Origin: Myxococcus stipitatus DSM 14675 | Lineage (GTDB): Bacteria > Myxococcota > Myxococcia > Myxococcales > Myxococcaceae | Length of the DNA: 64,000 nucleotides | Direction: 5' to 3' | Assembly (NCBI RefSeq): GCF_000331735.1 | Contig: NC_020126.1 | Span: 7,939,501-8,003,500, forward strand | In this document: positions 37,201 to 45,510 of the stretch, piece after piece | How the letters are laid out: each line of letters begins with the position of its first letter | Numbering within the stretch: position 1 is the first letter of the stretch | Notes under the pieces: generated by a model | What the model saw: the letters and a program-made list of their open reading frames with translations, nothing else | Database searches by the model: none | What the model was told of the DNA's origin: nothing | Position numbers and translations under genes: made by a program

Positions 37201-40200
37201 CGTCCCGCAGCGTGGCCTGCTCCAGCGCGCCGCCAGGGACATCCTCCCGCTCCAGCGCGAAGTCCATCTCGGGGTGGAAGACCTGGACGCAGCGCCCCTC
37301 GCTGACGGCGAAGGTGGTGCGCAGCGCCTCATGGCGCGCCACGAGCCGGCGGAACGCGGCTTCCAGCGCATCGACGTCCAGGCGGCCCTCCAGCCGCACC
37401 GAGCCGGCGATGGTGTAGAGGGGACTGCCGGGCTCCAATTGGTCCAGGAACCACAGGCGCTGCTGCGCGGAGGACGCGACCAGCGGTCCGGTGCGCGGCA
37501 CGGCCGGGATGTGCTCCACCGCCCGCGCCGAAGGCACCACGCCCTCCAGCGCCCGAGCGAAGGACTCCAGCACCGGGTGCTCGAACAGCAGCCGCAGCGG
37601 AGCCTCCAGCCCCAACTCCGCCCGCAGCCGCGAGGCCACCTGCGTGGCGAGCAGCGAGTGCCCACCCAAGTCGAAGAAGTCCTCCGAGGGCCGCGCCACC
37701 GTCACGCCCAGGACCTGGGACCAGATGCGCGCCACCTGCTGCTCACGCTCGGAGAGCGCACGCTCGAAGGTCTCCGGCTCGGAGGCCCGCGCCAACGCGA
37801 GCGCGGCGAGCGCCTTGCGGTCCGTCTTCCCGCTCACCGTCACCGGCAGCGCGTCCAACGGCACCAGCAGGGACGGGACCATGTACGCGGGGAGCTTCGC
37901 CTTGAGGGCCTCGCGCACCTGCGCCAGCTCCAGCCGAGCCCCCGCGCGCGGCACCACGAACGCGGCCAGCCGCTTGCCATCCCGACCGTCGTCCAGCGCC
38001 TCCACCACACAGTCCGCCACGCCAGGCAGCCGGCCGATGACGACCTCCACCTCCCCCGTCTCCACGCGGAAGCCGCGAATCTTCACCTGCTGGTCCACGC
38101 GGCCCAGGAAGTCCACCTGTCCGTCGGGGAGCCAGCGCGCGAGGTCGCCGGTGCGGTACATGCGCTCGCCCGGCGCGAACGGGTTCGGAACGAAGCGCTC
38201 CGCGGTCAGGTCCGGGCGCCCCAGGTAGCCGCGCGCGAGCCCCACGCCGCCCACGCACAGCTCCCCCGGCGTCCCCGGGGGCACGAGGTTGAGGTGCGCG
38301 TCGAGGAGGTACACGCGGTAGTTGTCCACCGGAGGCCCGATGGGCACCTGCGTGTACCGCCGCCAGTCACGCGTGAAGAGGGCGGTGGTGTTGAGGCACG
38401 CCTCCGTGGGCCCGTAGTAGTTGACCAGCGTGGAGACGTCCGCGTGGCGCTCCACCAACTCCACCACGCTCGCGCTGAGCACATCGCCGCCGAAGCAGAG
38501 GTACGGAACCTTCAGCTTCTCCCGCGTGTTGCCCTGCTCCAGCAGGCCCTTGAGCAGCGCCGGCACCGAGTCCACCACGTCGATGCGGTTCTCCACGACA
38601 TAGGTGTGGAGGGCCTCGGGCGACACGAGCGTGTCGTAGGTGGGGAGGAACAGCGCATCGCCCCGCATCAGCGGAAGGAAGAGCTGGTGCACGGAGACGT
38701 CCACCGCGGGCGAGACCAGCAGCATGTGCCGCAGCCGCTCCGCCGGAGCGAACATGCGCCGCAGCCAGTGCACCTGGTTGCACAGCGCCTGGTGCTCCAT
38801 CATCACGCCCTTGGGCGTGCCCGTCGTCCCCGACGTGTAGATGACGTACAGCAAGTCATCGGGCTGGCTCTCCACCGCAAGCGGCGCGGCAGCTTCATCG
38901 GCCGCCCCGTCCAGGAGGAGCCGCGTCCCCGCGAAGCGCACGGCCGGGTGCTCCACGTCCTCCAACAACCAGCGCGCGCCCGCGTCCTCCAGCAACAGCG
39001 CCACGCGCTCCGCCGGATGCGACGGGTCCAACGGCAGCCACGCGCCGCCCGCCTTCACCACCGCGAGGATGCCCACCACCAGCTCCACGCAGGGCCGCGA
39101 CAGCACCGCCACCACCGACTCGCGCCCGACGCCCAGCGACCGCAGCCGCCGCGCCAGTTGGTTGCTGCGCGCATCGAGCTCCCGGTACGTGAGCCCCTGG
39201 CCCTCGTGCCACACGGCCAGCGCCTCGGCATGAAGCGCCGCCTGCTCCGAGAACAGCTCCCCCACCGTCCGGTGCAGCGGGTAGTCGTGGTGCGCGGTGT
39301 TGAAGCCCGCGCGCAGCCGCGCCTCCTCGTCTCCAGGGAACAGGGACAGGTCGCGCAGCGCCGCCTGGGGCCGCCGAACGAACGCCTCCAGCAGGGACAC
39401 GTAGCGCTCCGCGAGCCGCTCGATGCGCTCACGGGTGAAGAGGGCGCGGCGGAAGCTCCACTCCAACCGGAGGGGCCCCGCATCCCCCACCTGGGCCGTC
39501 AGGGTCAGCTCCACCTTGGACGTGGGCAGGGGCGACTCCAGCCGCTCCAGCCTCAGCCCGGAGGCCGTTCCCAACGTCCGAGGGCCTTCATCCTGGAGGC
39601 TGAACAGCACGTCGAACAGGGCACCGCGCGCCGCGCCAGCACCTTCCTGGGCCTGCGCCACGACCTGCGCGAACGGCAACTCCTGGTGAGCGAGCGCCCC
39701 TTCGGTGGTGCGAGCGACACGCGCCAGGAACGACAGCGCGGACTCCTCCTCGCGCACGGTGTTGCGCAGCACCACCGTGTCCATGAACAGGCCCACGGCG
39801 TCTCGAAGGTCCGGATGTCCGCGGCCGAGCACCGGCGCGCCCACCGCCACATCCCGAGTGGCACCGTGCCGGGACAGCAGCACCGTGAACGCGGCCAGCA
39901 GGCCGTTGAACAGCGTGGTGCCCTGACGCCGGCACAGCTCACGGAGCCCGTTCGAGAGGGCCGAGGGAAGCTCCACGGTCCATGCCTCGGCGTCCAGCGA
40001 CGCGGCCTGCGTCCGAGGACCGTCGGCGGGCAGGTCGAGCGGAGGCGGCGTGGGCGAGAGTGCGCGTCGCCAATACTCGGCCTGCGCCCGCAGCTCCGGA
40101 GACTCCAGTCGCTCCCGCTGCCACGCGGCGGCATCGCGAGGCCCCGGGCCCGGCGAAGGCAGGGACTCCCCCGCATAGAGCGCGACCAACTCGCGCAGCA

Positions 40201-43200
40201 CGACCTCCACCGATGCGGCATCGGAGATGAGGTGGTGCATGTCCACGAGCAGCCGCGCGGCGCCGCCCTCCCGCTCCACCAGGGCCGCCCGGAACAGCGG
40301 GGCCTCGGCGAGGTCGAACGGCCGGACGAAGCGACGCGCGAGCTCGGGCAAGTCCTCTCCCGCCGCGCGCAACCGCTCCAGCGTGAAGGGCACCGACGCG
40401 GCCACGCGCTGACGCACCTCTCCGTCCTCGAGCACGAACGACGTGCGGAAGGCCTCGTGCCGCTGCACCAGTGAGCGCAGCGCCGCCTCCAGCCGACCCG
40501 CGTCGAGCGGCCCTGACAGCTCCAGCGCGCCCGTCATGTGGTAACGCAGGTCGCCTGTGCCCCCCTGCGCCTGGAGCACGTAGAGCCAGGCCTGGGCCGC
40601 GGAGACGGGGTGATGTCCGCCGGCCTCCGCCACGCGAGGCAGTGAGCCCCACGCCGGCGCCGCCGCGTCCACCCGCTCCGCCAGCGTGCGCACCGTGGGC
40701 GAGTGGAACACGTCCACGACCGACACCCGGCGCCCCGTCAGCTCCGAGATGCGATGGGCCAGGCGCACCGCAAGCAGCGAGTGTCCGCCCTGCTCGAAGA
40801 AGGAGTCCGTCACGCCCAGGGACTCCGTGCCCAGCACCTGCTGGAACAGCGGCAGCAGCCGCGACTCGGTGGGCGTAGCAGGCGTGACGCGCGGCGCATC
40901 CTCGCGACCCTGTCCGGGCGTCAGCACCAGCGCGTTGCGGTCCACCTTCCCGCTCGGCAGCGTGGGGAGCGTCGTCAACGGGACGAAGTACGTCGGGACG
41001 AGGGCATCTGGCAGCAGCCGCGCCAGCACCTCGCGGGGTGAGCGCTGGGGCTCGCGAGGCACGTAGAAGGCCGCGAGCACGGGTCCGCCGTTCGCGTCGT
41101 TGCGCACCACCACCGCCGCTGCCGAGGCCAGTCCGGACGTCACCAGGCAGGCTTCGATCTCGCCCGGCTCGATGCGATGACCGCGCAGCTTCACCTGGAG
41201 GTCGGTGCGACCGTGGTGCTCCAGCTCACCGGAGGGCAGCCAGCGGGCGCGGTCACCCGTGCGATACAGGCGACCGCCCGAGGCGAGCGCGGAGGCCACG
41301 AACCGCTCCGCGGTCAGCTCCGGGCGGCCCAGGTAGCCACGGGCCAGTCCTTCACCCGCGATGCACAGCTCGCCGATGACGCCGGGAGGAAGCAGCTCTC
41401 CGGCCACATCCAGCACCAGGACCTGGGTGTTGAGGACGGGCCGCCCGACGTCCACGGCGACCTTGTGCGTGAGCTCGCTGGCCGTCGACCAGACCGTGGT
41501 CTCCGTGGGGCCGTACAGGTTGAAGATGCGCGCGGAGGTCAGCTCACGCGCACGCGCGAGCAGGTGCGCGGGAAGCGGCTCGCCGCCCACGAGCAGCAGC
41601 CTCACGCTCGCAAGCGCGGCCCGCCCCACGGGGTCCTCCAGGAGCAACTGGAGGCGCGACGGCGTGAGCTGCACGACATGGCAGCCCGTCTCCTGGATGC
41701 GCCTGCCCAGCAACTCCGGGGCACGCTGGGACGCCTCGTCCGCCAGCACCACCTCATGCCCCAGCCACAGCGGCAGGAGCGTCTCGAGCGCGAAGATGTC
41801 GAACGTCGCCGTGGTGGTGCACAACACGCGCAGCCCCTCGCTCGAGAGGGGCAGCGCCTCCACCATCGCGGCCAGGAAGTTGGCCAAGGCCCGATGGGGC
41901 ACCTGGACGCCCTTGGGGCGGCCCGTGGAGCCCGAGGTGTAGAGCACGTAGGCCACGTCCTCGGGTGAGGCCACCGCCTCCACCGCGCGCCTGTCGGTAG
42001 AACCAACACCCTCCGGCAACGTCCCCCGGACGTCCACCTTCTCCACCGCCAGCCCGTCCACCGTGAGAGCGCCGCTCGCGTCCACCACCACGTGGCGCAC
42101 GCCCGCGTCCTCCAGCAACAGCGCCAGTCGCTCTCGAGGCTGCTGCCCGTCCAGCGGCAGATAAGCCGCCCCCGCGAGCAGGATGCCCTCGAGCCCCGCG
42201 AGCAGGTCCACGGTCCGCGCCGTCAGGAGCCCCACCACCGCCCCGCGCCCCACGCCCCGCTCGCGCAGCGCCGCGGCCACCCGCATCGCCCTCGCCTCCA
42301 GCTCCGCGTACGTGATGCCCGCCTTCCCATCCCGCACCGCGACCCGCTCCGGCGACCGCGCAGCCTGCTCCGCCAGCAGCGCCGCCACATTGAGGTCGCG
42401 AGGGAACGGCGCGGGCTCCGGGTTCCACCCCGCCAGCCGCGCCACCTGCTCCGGGCTCACCAGCGACAGCCGGGACACGGCGCTCGCGTCACCCTCGCGG
42501 AGCACCTCGCTCACGAGCCGCCGGAAGGACTCCGCCAGCACGGCCGGCAGCTCCGCCGGGAAGGCGCTCTCGCGGAAGTCCATGTCCACCGTGAGCCGGC
42601 CCTGCCCCAACCGGTCGCTCACGTGCACCGTGAGCGAGTACGGCGTGTGCCCGTTGAACAGCCACGTGACATCCACCGGGTGCCCGCCCAGCTCCGCGTC
42701 GAACCGCCCGTTCTGGAACGAGACCAGCACGTCGAACAGCGGAGCCCCCTCCAGCCCTCCCACCCGCAACTCCCGCGAGAGCAGGTCGAACGGGTAGCGC
42801 TGCCCGCGCAGCGACCGCTGCTGCGCCGCACCCACCGTCCGCAGCAGCGACGCGAAGGGCGCCGACCCGTCCACGTCGAAGCGCAGCGGCACCGTGCCCA
42901 CCGTCATGCCGAACGTGAGCAGGTCCTCTCGGGCCGTGCGGCCGTGGACGAACGTCCCCAGGCACGTATCCCGCTGCCCCGTCAGCCGCGACACGAAGAG
43001 TCCCGTGAGCGCGGTGAACAGCCGAGGCACCGTGCTCTCCGCCCCCCGAGCCACCCGCGCCACCGCCCGCGTCTCCTCCTCGTCCAGCGTCAGAGTGTGC
43101 CGCACCGCGCGCGTGTCATCGAAGGCCGTCCCCGCCGCGCGCAACAACCCACCGCCGTCCCGTCCCGCGAGCAGCGCGTGCCACTGCTTCCGGTGCTCCT

Positions 43201-44131
43201 CGCGCTCCTCCGACTCCAGGTACGCCCGCTCGCGCGCGACATACGCCAGATACGAAGGCTCCTGCCCCACCGCCGCCGCGCCTCCCGACACCAGCGCCGC
43301 GTAGAGGCGCCCCACCGACCGCACCAGCAACCCCAGCGAGAACCCATCCCCCACCAGGTGGTGTACACACGCGAAGTAGCCACCACGCCCTTCGCCCAGC
43401 TTCACCACCACCAGCCGGTACAGCGGTCCCCCCGTGAGCGGGAACGGGGCGCGGATCCGCTCCGTGCACCAGCGCTCCGCCGCGGCGCGAGGGTCCGCCT
43501 CCGACGAGAAGTCCACCGTCTCCACGCGAGGCACGTGCCCTTGCCCGCGCCGCTGCTGGGCCTGCCCGGCCTCCATGCGCAGCTCCAACTGGAGCGCCTC
43601 CGTGCCCCGAGCGAAGCGCTGGAGCGCCTCCGCCAGCAGGTCCAGCCGCACGGGCCCGCGCACCTCCAGCAGGCCGCCCAGGTTCGCGAAGGCGGTGCCG
43701 GGGTGGAGCTGCTCCGTCATCCAGATGCGCTGCTGCGCATGGCTGAGGGGCTGGAAGCCTTCGCCCTCCTGTCGGACAGGAGGCGCCAGCGACACCGGTG
43801 CAGCGGAAGAGACGACCTCGGCCATGGCATGTCCGCCGTGAGGAACAGGTTGGATTTGCGCGGGGTCGGGAACGAAGAAGCGAACCACCGACCCGACCCG
43901 GACCGACGGCACCTGCTGGCGCGCGAGGTCCCTGGGCCCGTTGATCAGCTCGTGCCACGGACACCGGATGCTCCGCGTGGTCTCGTCCCAGGTGCCCTTG
44001 CTGAGCGGCCCGCCTTTATGTTTGCAGCGGTCCAGGATGACGCTCCACCGCGTCCCCAACTGGAGGCACAGGTAGCGCTCGTCCTCCACGCGCAGCTGGC
44101 TCCAGTGCCGCGCCTCCAGCTCCAGCATCAT
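34286..44131 (-). CDS. NRPS-A: Rieske-Cstarter-A-T-C-A-T-C-A-T (predicted acyl-Gly-X-basic)
   Basis: 3,281 residues. The ATG at 44131 overlaps the upstream stop as ATGA. Residues 1-95 are a Rieske [2Fe-2S] domain: C36-x-H38, 18 residues, C57-x2-H60. A short linker leads to a starter C domain (SHAQQRIWMTEQLHPGT, HHLVGDG near 254), the type that acylates the first residue with a fatty acid. Module 1 A code DILQLGLVWK (Gly), T in a FEQGGHS context (Ser about 1118). Module 2: C with HHLISDA near 1299, A code DVHDCGYLNK (unrecognised), T Ser about 2159. Module 3: C (HHIIADG near 2344), A code DMESVGSVIK, which shares E239 and several positions with the Lys code DAESIGSVCK and suggests a basic residue. 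T Ser about 3219, no TE, so the chain passes to NRPS-B. An in-frame ATG near residue 101 could give a Rieske-free form. Confidence 0.92.
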   Translation of the reverse strand: MMLELEARHWSQLRVEDERYLCLQLGTRWSVILDRCKHKGGPLSKGTWDETTRSIRCPWHELINGPRDLARQQVPSVRVGSVVRFFVPDPAQIQPVPHGGHAMAEVVSSAAPVSLAPPVRQEGEGFQPLSHAQQRIWMTEQLHPGTAFANLGGLLEVRGPVRLDLLAEALQRFARGTEALQLELRMEAGQAQQRRGQGHVPRVETVDFSSEADPRAAAERWCTERIRAPFPLTGGPLYRLVVVKLGEGRGGYFACVHHLVGDGFSLGLLVRSVGRLYAALVSGGAAAVGQEPSYLAYVARERAYLESEEREEHRKQWHALLAGRDGGGLLRAAGTAFDDTRAVRHTLTLDEEETRAVARVARGAESTVPRLFTALTGLFVSRLTGQRDTCLGTFVHGRTAREDLLTFGMTVGTVPLRFDVDGSAPFASLLRTVGAAQQRSLRGQRYPFDLLSRELRVGGLEGAPLFDVLVSFQNGRFDAELGGHPVDVTWLFNGHTPYSLTVHVSDRLGQGRLTVDMDFRESAFPAELPAVLAESFRRLVSEVLREGDASAVSRLSLVSPEQVARLAGWNPEPAPFPRDLNVAALLAEQAARSPERVAVRDGKAGITYAELEARAMRVAAALRERGVGRGAVVGLLTARTVDLLAGLEGILLAGAAYLPLDGQQPRERLALLLEDAGVRHVVVDASGALTVDGLAVEKVDVRGTLPEGVGSTDRRAVEAVASPEDVAYVLYTSGSTGRPKGVQVPHRALANFLAAMVEALPLSSEGLRVLCTTTATFDIFALETLLPLWLGHEVVLADEASQRAPELLGRRIQETGCHVVQLTPSRLQLLLEDPVGRAALASVRLLLVGGEPLPAHLLARARELTSARIFNLYGPTETTVWSTASELTHKVAVDVGRPVLNTQVLVLDVAGELLPPGVIGELCIAGEGLARGYLGRPELTAERFVASALASGGRLYRTGDRARWLPSGELEHHGRTDLQVKLRGHRIEPGEIEACLVTSGLASAAAVVVRNDANGGPVLAAFYVPREPQRSPREVLARLLPDALVPTYFVPLTTLPTLPSGKVDRNALVLTPGQGREDAPRVTPATPTESRLLPLFQQVLGTESLGVTDSFFEQGGHSLLAVRLAHRISELTGRRVSVVDVFHSPTVRTLAERVDAAAPAWGSLPRVAEAGGHHPVSAAQAWLYVLQAQGGTGDLRYHMTGALELSGPLDAGRLEAALRSLVQRHEAFRTSFVLEDGEVRQRVAASVPFTLERLRAAGEDLPELARRFVRPFDLAEAPLFRAALVEREGGAARLLVDMHHLISDAASVEVVLRELVALYAGESLPSPGPGPRDAAAWQRERLESPELRAQAEYWRRALSPTPPPLDLPADGPRTQAASLDAEAWTVELPSALSNGLRELCRRQGTTLFNGLLAAFTVLLSRHGATRDVAVGAPVLGRGHPDLRDAVGLFMDTVVLRNTVREEESALSFLARVARTTEGALAHQELPFAQVVAQAQEGAGAARGALFDVLFSLQDEGPRTLGTASGLRLERLESPLPTSKVELTLTAQVGDAGPLRLEWSFRRALFTRERIERLAERYVSLLEAFVRRPQAALRDLSLFPGDEEARLRAGFNTAHHDYPLHRTVGELFSEQAALHAEALAVWHEGQGLTYRELDARSNQLARRLRSLGVGRESVVAVLSRPCVELVVGILAVVKAGGAWLPLDPSHPAERVALLLEDAGARWLLEDVEHPAVRFAGTRLLLDGAADEAAAPLAVESQPDDLLYVIYTSGTTGTPKGVMMEHQALCNQVHWLRRMFAPAERLRHMLLVSPAVDVSVHQLFLPLMRGDALFLPTYDTLVSPEALHTYVVENRIDVVDSVPALLKGLLEQGNTREKLKVPYLCFGGDVLSASVVELVERHADVSTLVNYYGPTEACLNTTALFTRDWRRYTQVPIGPPVDNYRVYLLDAHLNLVPPGTPGELCVGGVGLARGYLGRPDLTAERFVPNPFAPGERMYRTGDLARWLPDGQVDFLGRVDQQVKIRGFRVETGEVEVVIGRLPGVADCVVEALDDGRDGKRLAAFVVPRAGARLELAQVREALKAKLPAYMVPSLLVPLDALPVTVSGKTDRKALAALALARASEPETFERALSEREQQVARIWSQVLGVTVARPSEDFFDLGGHSLLATQVASRLRAELGLEAPLRLLFEHPVLESFARALEGVVPSARAVEHIPAVPRTGPLVASSAQQRLWFLDQLEPGSPLYTIAGSVRLEGRLDVDALEAAFRRLVARHEALRTTFAVSEGRCVQVFHPEMDFALEREDVPGGALEQATLRDAARRPFNLATGPLLRATLYRLSPERHVVLVAMHHIIADGWSINLLLQELARTYEAEVTGTSAALAPLPIQYADYAVWQRQGGGAETLESDLAFWKAHLGERPPPLRLPTDRPRPAVQTTRGALLVGTLPGALARGLEALGREEGRTLFMTLLAAFQALLHRYTGQRTIIVGTPIANRTRQETEGVLGCFVNTLALRADVDPEEPFPAFAERVGSAVLAGYAHQAMPFDVLVERLEVERDLSQSPLVQVLFVLQNAPGGVVELPGLRMEIEEVSTETAKFDLSLAMAEVPAGLEYTFEYNTDLFTSVTVERLAKSFQVLLEGLVARPTARLRELPVLPPEEARFLSSLNNTAAPVAPRLARELLERQARTRPDVPALEHRGEVLTFREWDQRANQLAWALRERGVGPESVVGLCLEPSLDVVVAILGILKSGAAYLPLDPDYPAERLAFMLRDSGARVLVTREPLLGATSPPEGVTCFLWEREAPAMARQSVEAPPMEGEADSLAYLIYTSGSTGVPKAVMISQRALVNYSDAAAHVYGLKAEHRALLLSSISFDMSVEQLFPCLFVGGTLVIREPDTLDTIHGFAARLDAWRIGYLSTPAALWAELTAELARGTLTLPSSVRVVVSGGEKILPSRVLAWRRAVDPSVQMFNSYGPTESTVIATSCNLNPLPTELLETHEVPLGLPIPNMRVHVLDAYLQPVARGVAGEVFIGGVGVGRGYHRRPDLTATRFIPDPFSPEPGGRLYRTGDVARRLENGMVEYLGRSDHQVKLRGFRVELGEIETALSAHPDVKDVVVTVRDEPPTGKRLVAYVTPRADVRPTGTVLRAFLKSRLPDYMVPAAYVCLDALPIAPGGKVERSRLPAPERAADEVFVAPRGELEESLARVFSDVLGVERVSATDDFFVLGGHSLLATQLVARLRDALGVDVPLRAVFEHPTVEALASKVATLREAGAAGEERIGRASRQGRRVKR

Positions 44132-45498
44132 GGCGCCACACCGGCCGGCCCCATCCACAGCGAGGTCCCCTCGCCCACCACCCGCGCCCCCACCATCCGA
44201 CCCGCCGGCACGACCACGGCTTCTCCCGCACGGAGCACCCGCGGCGACAAGTAGCCCGCGTCCACCTCCACCGCGCCCGCCGTCACCGCCAGCACCGTCC
44301 GCACGTCGCAGATGTCCGGCGCCAGGAACGTCCCCATCGCCCTCGGCGTGGAGCGCCCCGCCTCCACCGCCGCGCCCGTCAGCGCCCGCCCGGTGTGCAG
44401 CGCCTCGCAGAAGTCGAGCTGCTCGAAATAGTCCCGCTCCGCCAGGTCTCCCAGCAGGCGGCTCGCCTCGATGCCACGCACCATCTGCGGGATGATTCCC
44501 TCGCCATAGCGCTGCACCATCGGCCGGATGAGCTTGTCGAGCGCCATCCGCCGGTGGTGCATGTCGATGCCCACATGCTCATCGAAGTAGAGCGTGTCCA
44601 CTCCGTCCCGCCCGAACACCGCCCGCAGCACCTTGCTGAACTGGCGGTTGAAGTGCGGCACCACCGCCTCGATCCACCAGAGCGCCCCCACGTACTCGAA
44701 CCAGCGCGGCTTGTGGCTCGTCACCCAGTGGAAGTAGCTCGTCATCAGGAGCGAGCTGGGCAAGTACCAGTGATAGTAGGCGTGGATGTCGCTGCGCAGC
44801 CCGAGCGACTCCAGCAGCCGCTCGAACAGCGTCGAGTGCTTGTGCGGATGCACCCCGTACCCGAACTCGTCGATGAAGATCTTCATCAGCTCCGAGTGCA
44901 CCGGGCCGAAGTTGCCCGGCAGCGCCCGCGCCATCTGCGACGCCTCGGAGAGGAAGTCCGGCGCCACCTGGAGGATGAAGAGCTTCGCCGCCAGGCCCGG
45001 CGCCGTCGCCGCCTGCACCCTCCGGCACACCTCGCTGGGAGCCGCCTCGTAGCGCGTCAGGAGCTGCTGGCAGTATTCCTCCAGGTGCCCCAATGTCCAC
45101 GGCCCGTCCACGGAGATCTCCTCCGTCAGGAACTCGAAGCAGGTGCGCTCCAGCGCCGGGCGCAGCATCGCGTTCGCCGCCACGAAGCTCGGCTCATAGA
45201 AGTCGTGGAACGCGCGCTGCTCCGCGTCCGTGAAGGCCTTGGCCGGCAGGTACAGGTTGTTCTGCTCGTACGCGTTGAAGAGCAGCCGCTGGAGGACCAG
45301 CGAGCGGCGCGTGAACAGCGCATCGCCCCGCACCGGCTCCTCCAGCGAAGCCAACGACAGCTCGGAGAGGGCCGTGGGGCGATGGTACGGGTTGTCCAGC
45401 AGCCATTGCTGGCTCGGCCCATAGGGTCGGGCGGCCTGGAGGCCGGCCCAGAGCGGAGCCAAGGCCCCGGTGGCAATCAGACGTTGGGTGTCCAGCAT
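44128..45498 (-). CDS. SznF-like haem-oxygenase-fold di-iron N-oxygenase with degenerate cupin tail
   Basis: 456 residues. The whole length follows SznF, the streptozotocin N-nitrosating enzyme: an N-terminal helical part, a central haem-oxygenase-like di-iron (HDO) domain and a C-terminal cupin. HDO landmarks are APDFLSEAS (E185), IDEFGYGVHPHKHSTLFER (E211, H221), LWWIEAVV (E277) and FDEHVGIDMHH (H308, D312, H315), i.e. all seven ligands expected of the N-oxygenating subgroup. The last about 85 residues have cupin-like strands (LRAGEAVVVPAGRM) but none of the three iron His. In SznF the HDO domain hydroxylates guanidine nitrogens and the cupin builds the N-nitroso group, so this protein probably only N-oxygenates. 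It precedes the Rieske-NRPS gene by an ATGA overlap and follows the desaturase gene by 12 nt. The substrate is unknown. Confidence 0.85.
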   Translation of the reverse strand: MLDTQRLIATGALAPLWAGLQAARPYGPSQQWLLDNPYHRPTALSELSLASLEEPVRGDALFTRRSLVLQRLLFNAYEQNNLYLPAKAFTDAEQRAFHDFYEPSFVAANAMLRPALERTCFEFLTEEISVDGPWTLGHLEEYCQQLLTRYEAAPSEVCRRVQAATAPGLAAKLFILQVAPDFLSEASQMARALPGNFGPVHSELMKIFIDEFGYGVHPHKHSTLFERLLESLGLRSDIHAYYHWYLPSSLLMTSYFHWVTSHKPRWFEYVGALWWIEAVVPHFNRQFSKVLRAVFGRDGVDTLYFDEHVGIDMHHRRMALDKLIRPMVQRYGEGIIPQMVRGIEASRLLGDLAERDYFEQLDFCEALHTGRALTGAAVEAGRSTPRAMGTFLAPDICDVRTVLAVTAGAVEVDAGYLSPRVLRAGEAVVVPAGRMVGARVVGEGTSLWMGPAGVAP

Positions 45499-45510
45499 GG
45501 TCGCAGGGAA

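Noticed and set aside
24063-43841. Very long open frames on the plus strand opposite the NRPS genes (up to about 2,000 codons)
   Set aside because: They are antisense to clear C-A-T modules. Their translations are Arg/His/Gln-rich without domains, as expected from strong third-position GC bias.
23955-44131. Polyketide synthase or hybrid modules
   Set aside because: No KS, AT or KR motifs were found; every module is C-A-T.
44128-45498. Thiaminase-2/TenA or true haem oxygenase identity
   Set aside because: The seven-residue Glu/His/Asp ligand pattern and cupin tail fit the SznF-type di-iron group, not TenA or haem-binding oxygenases.
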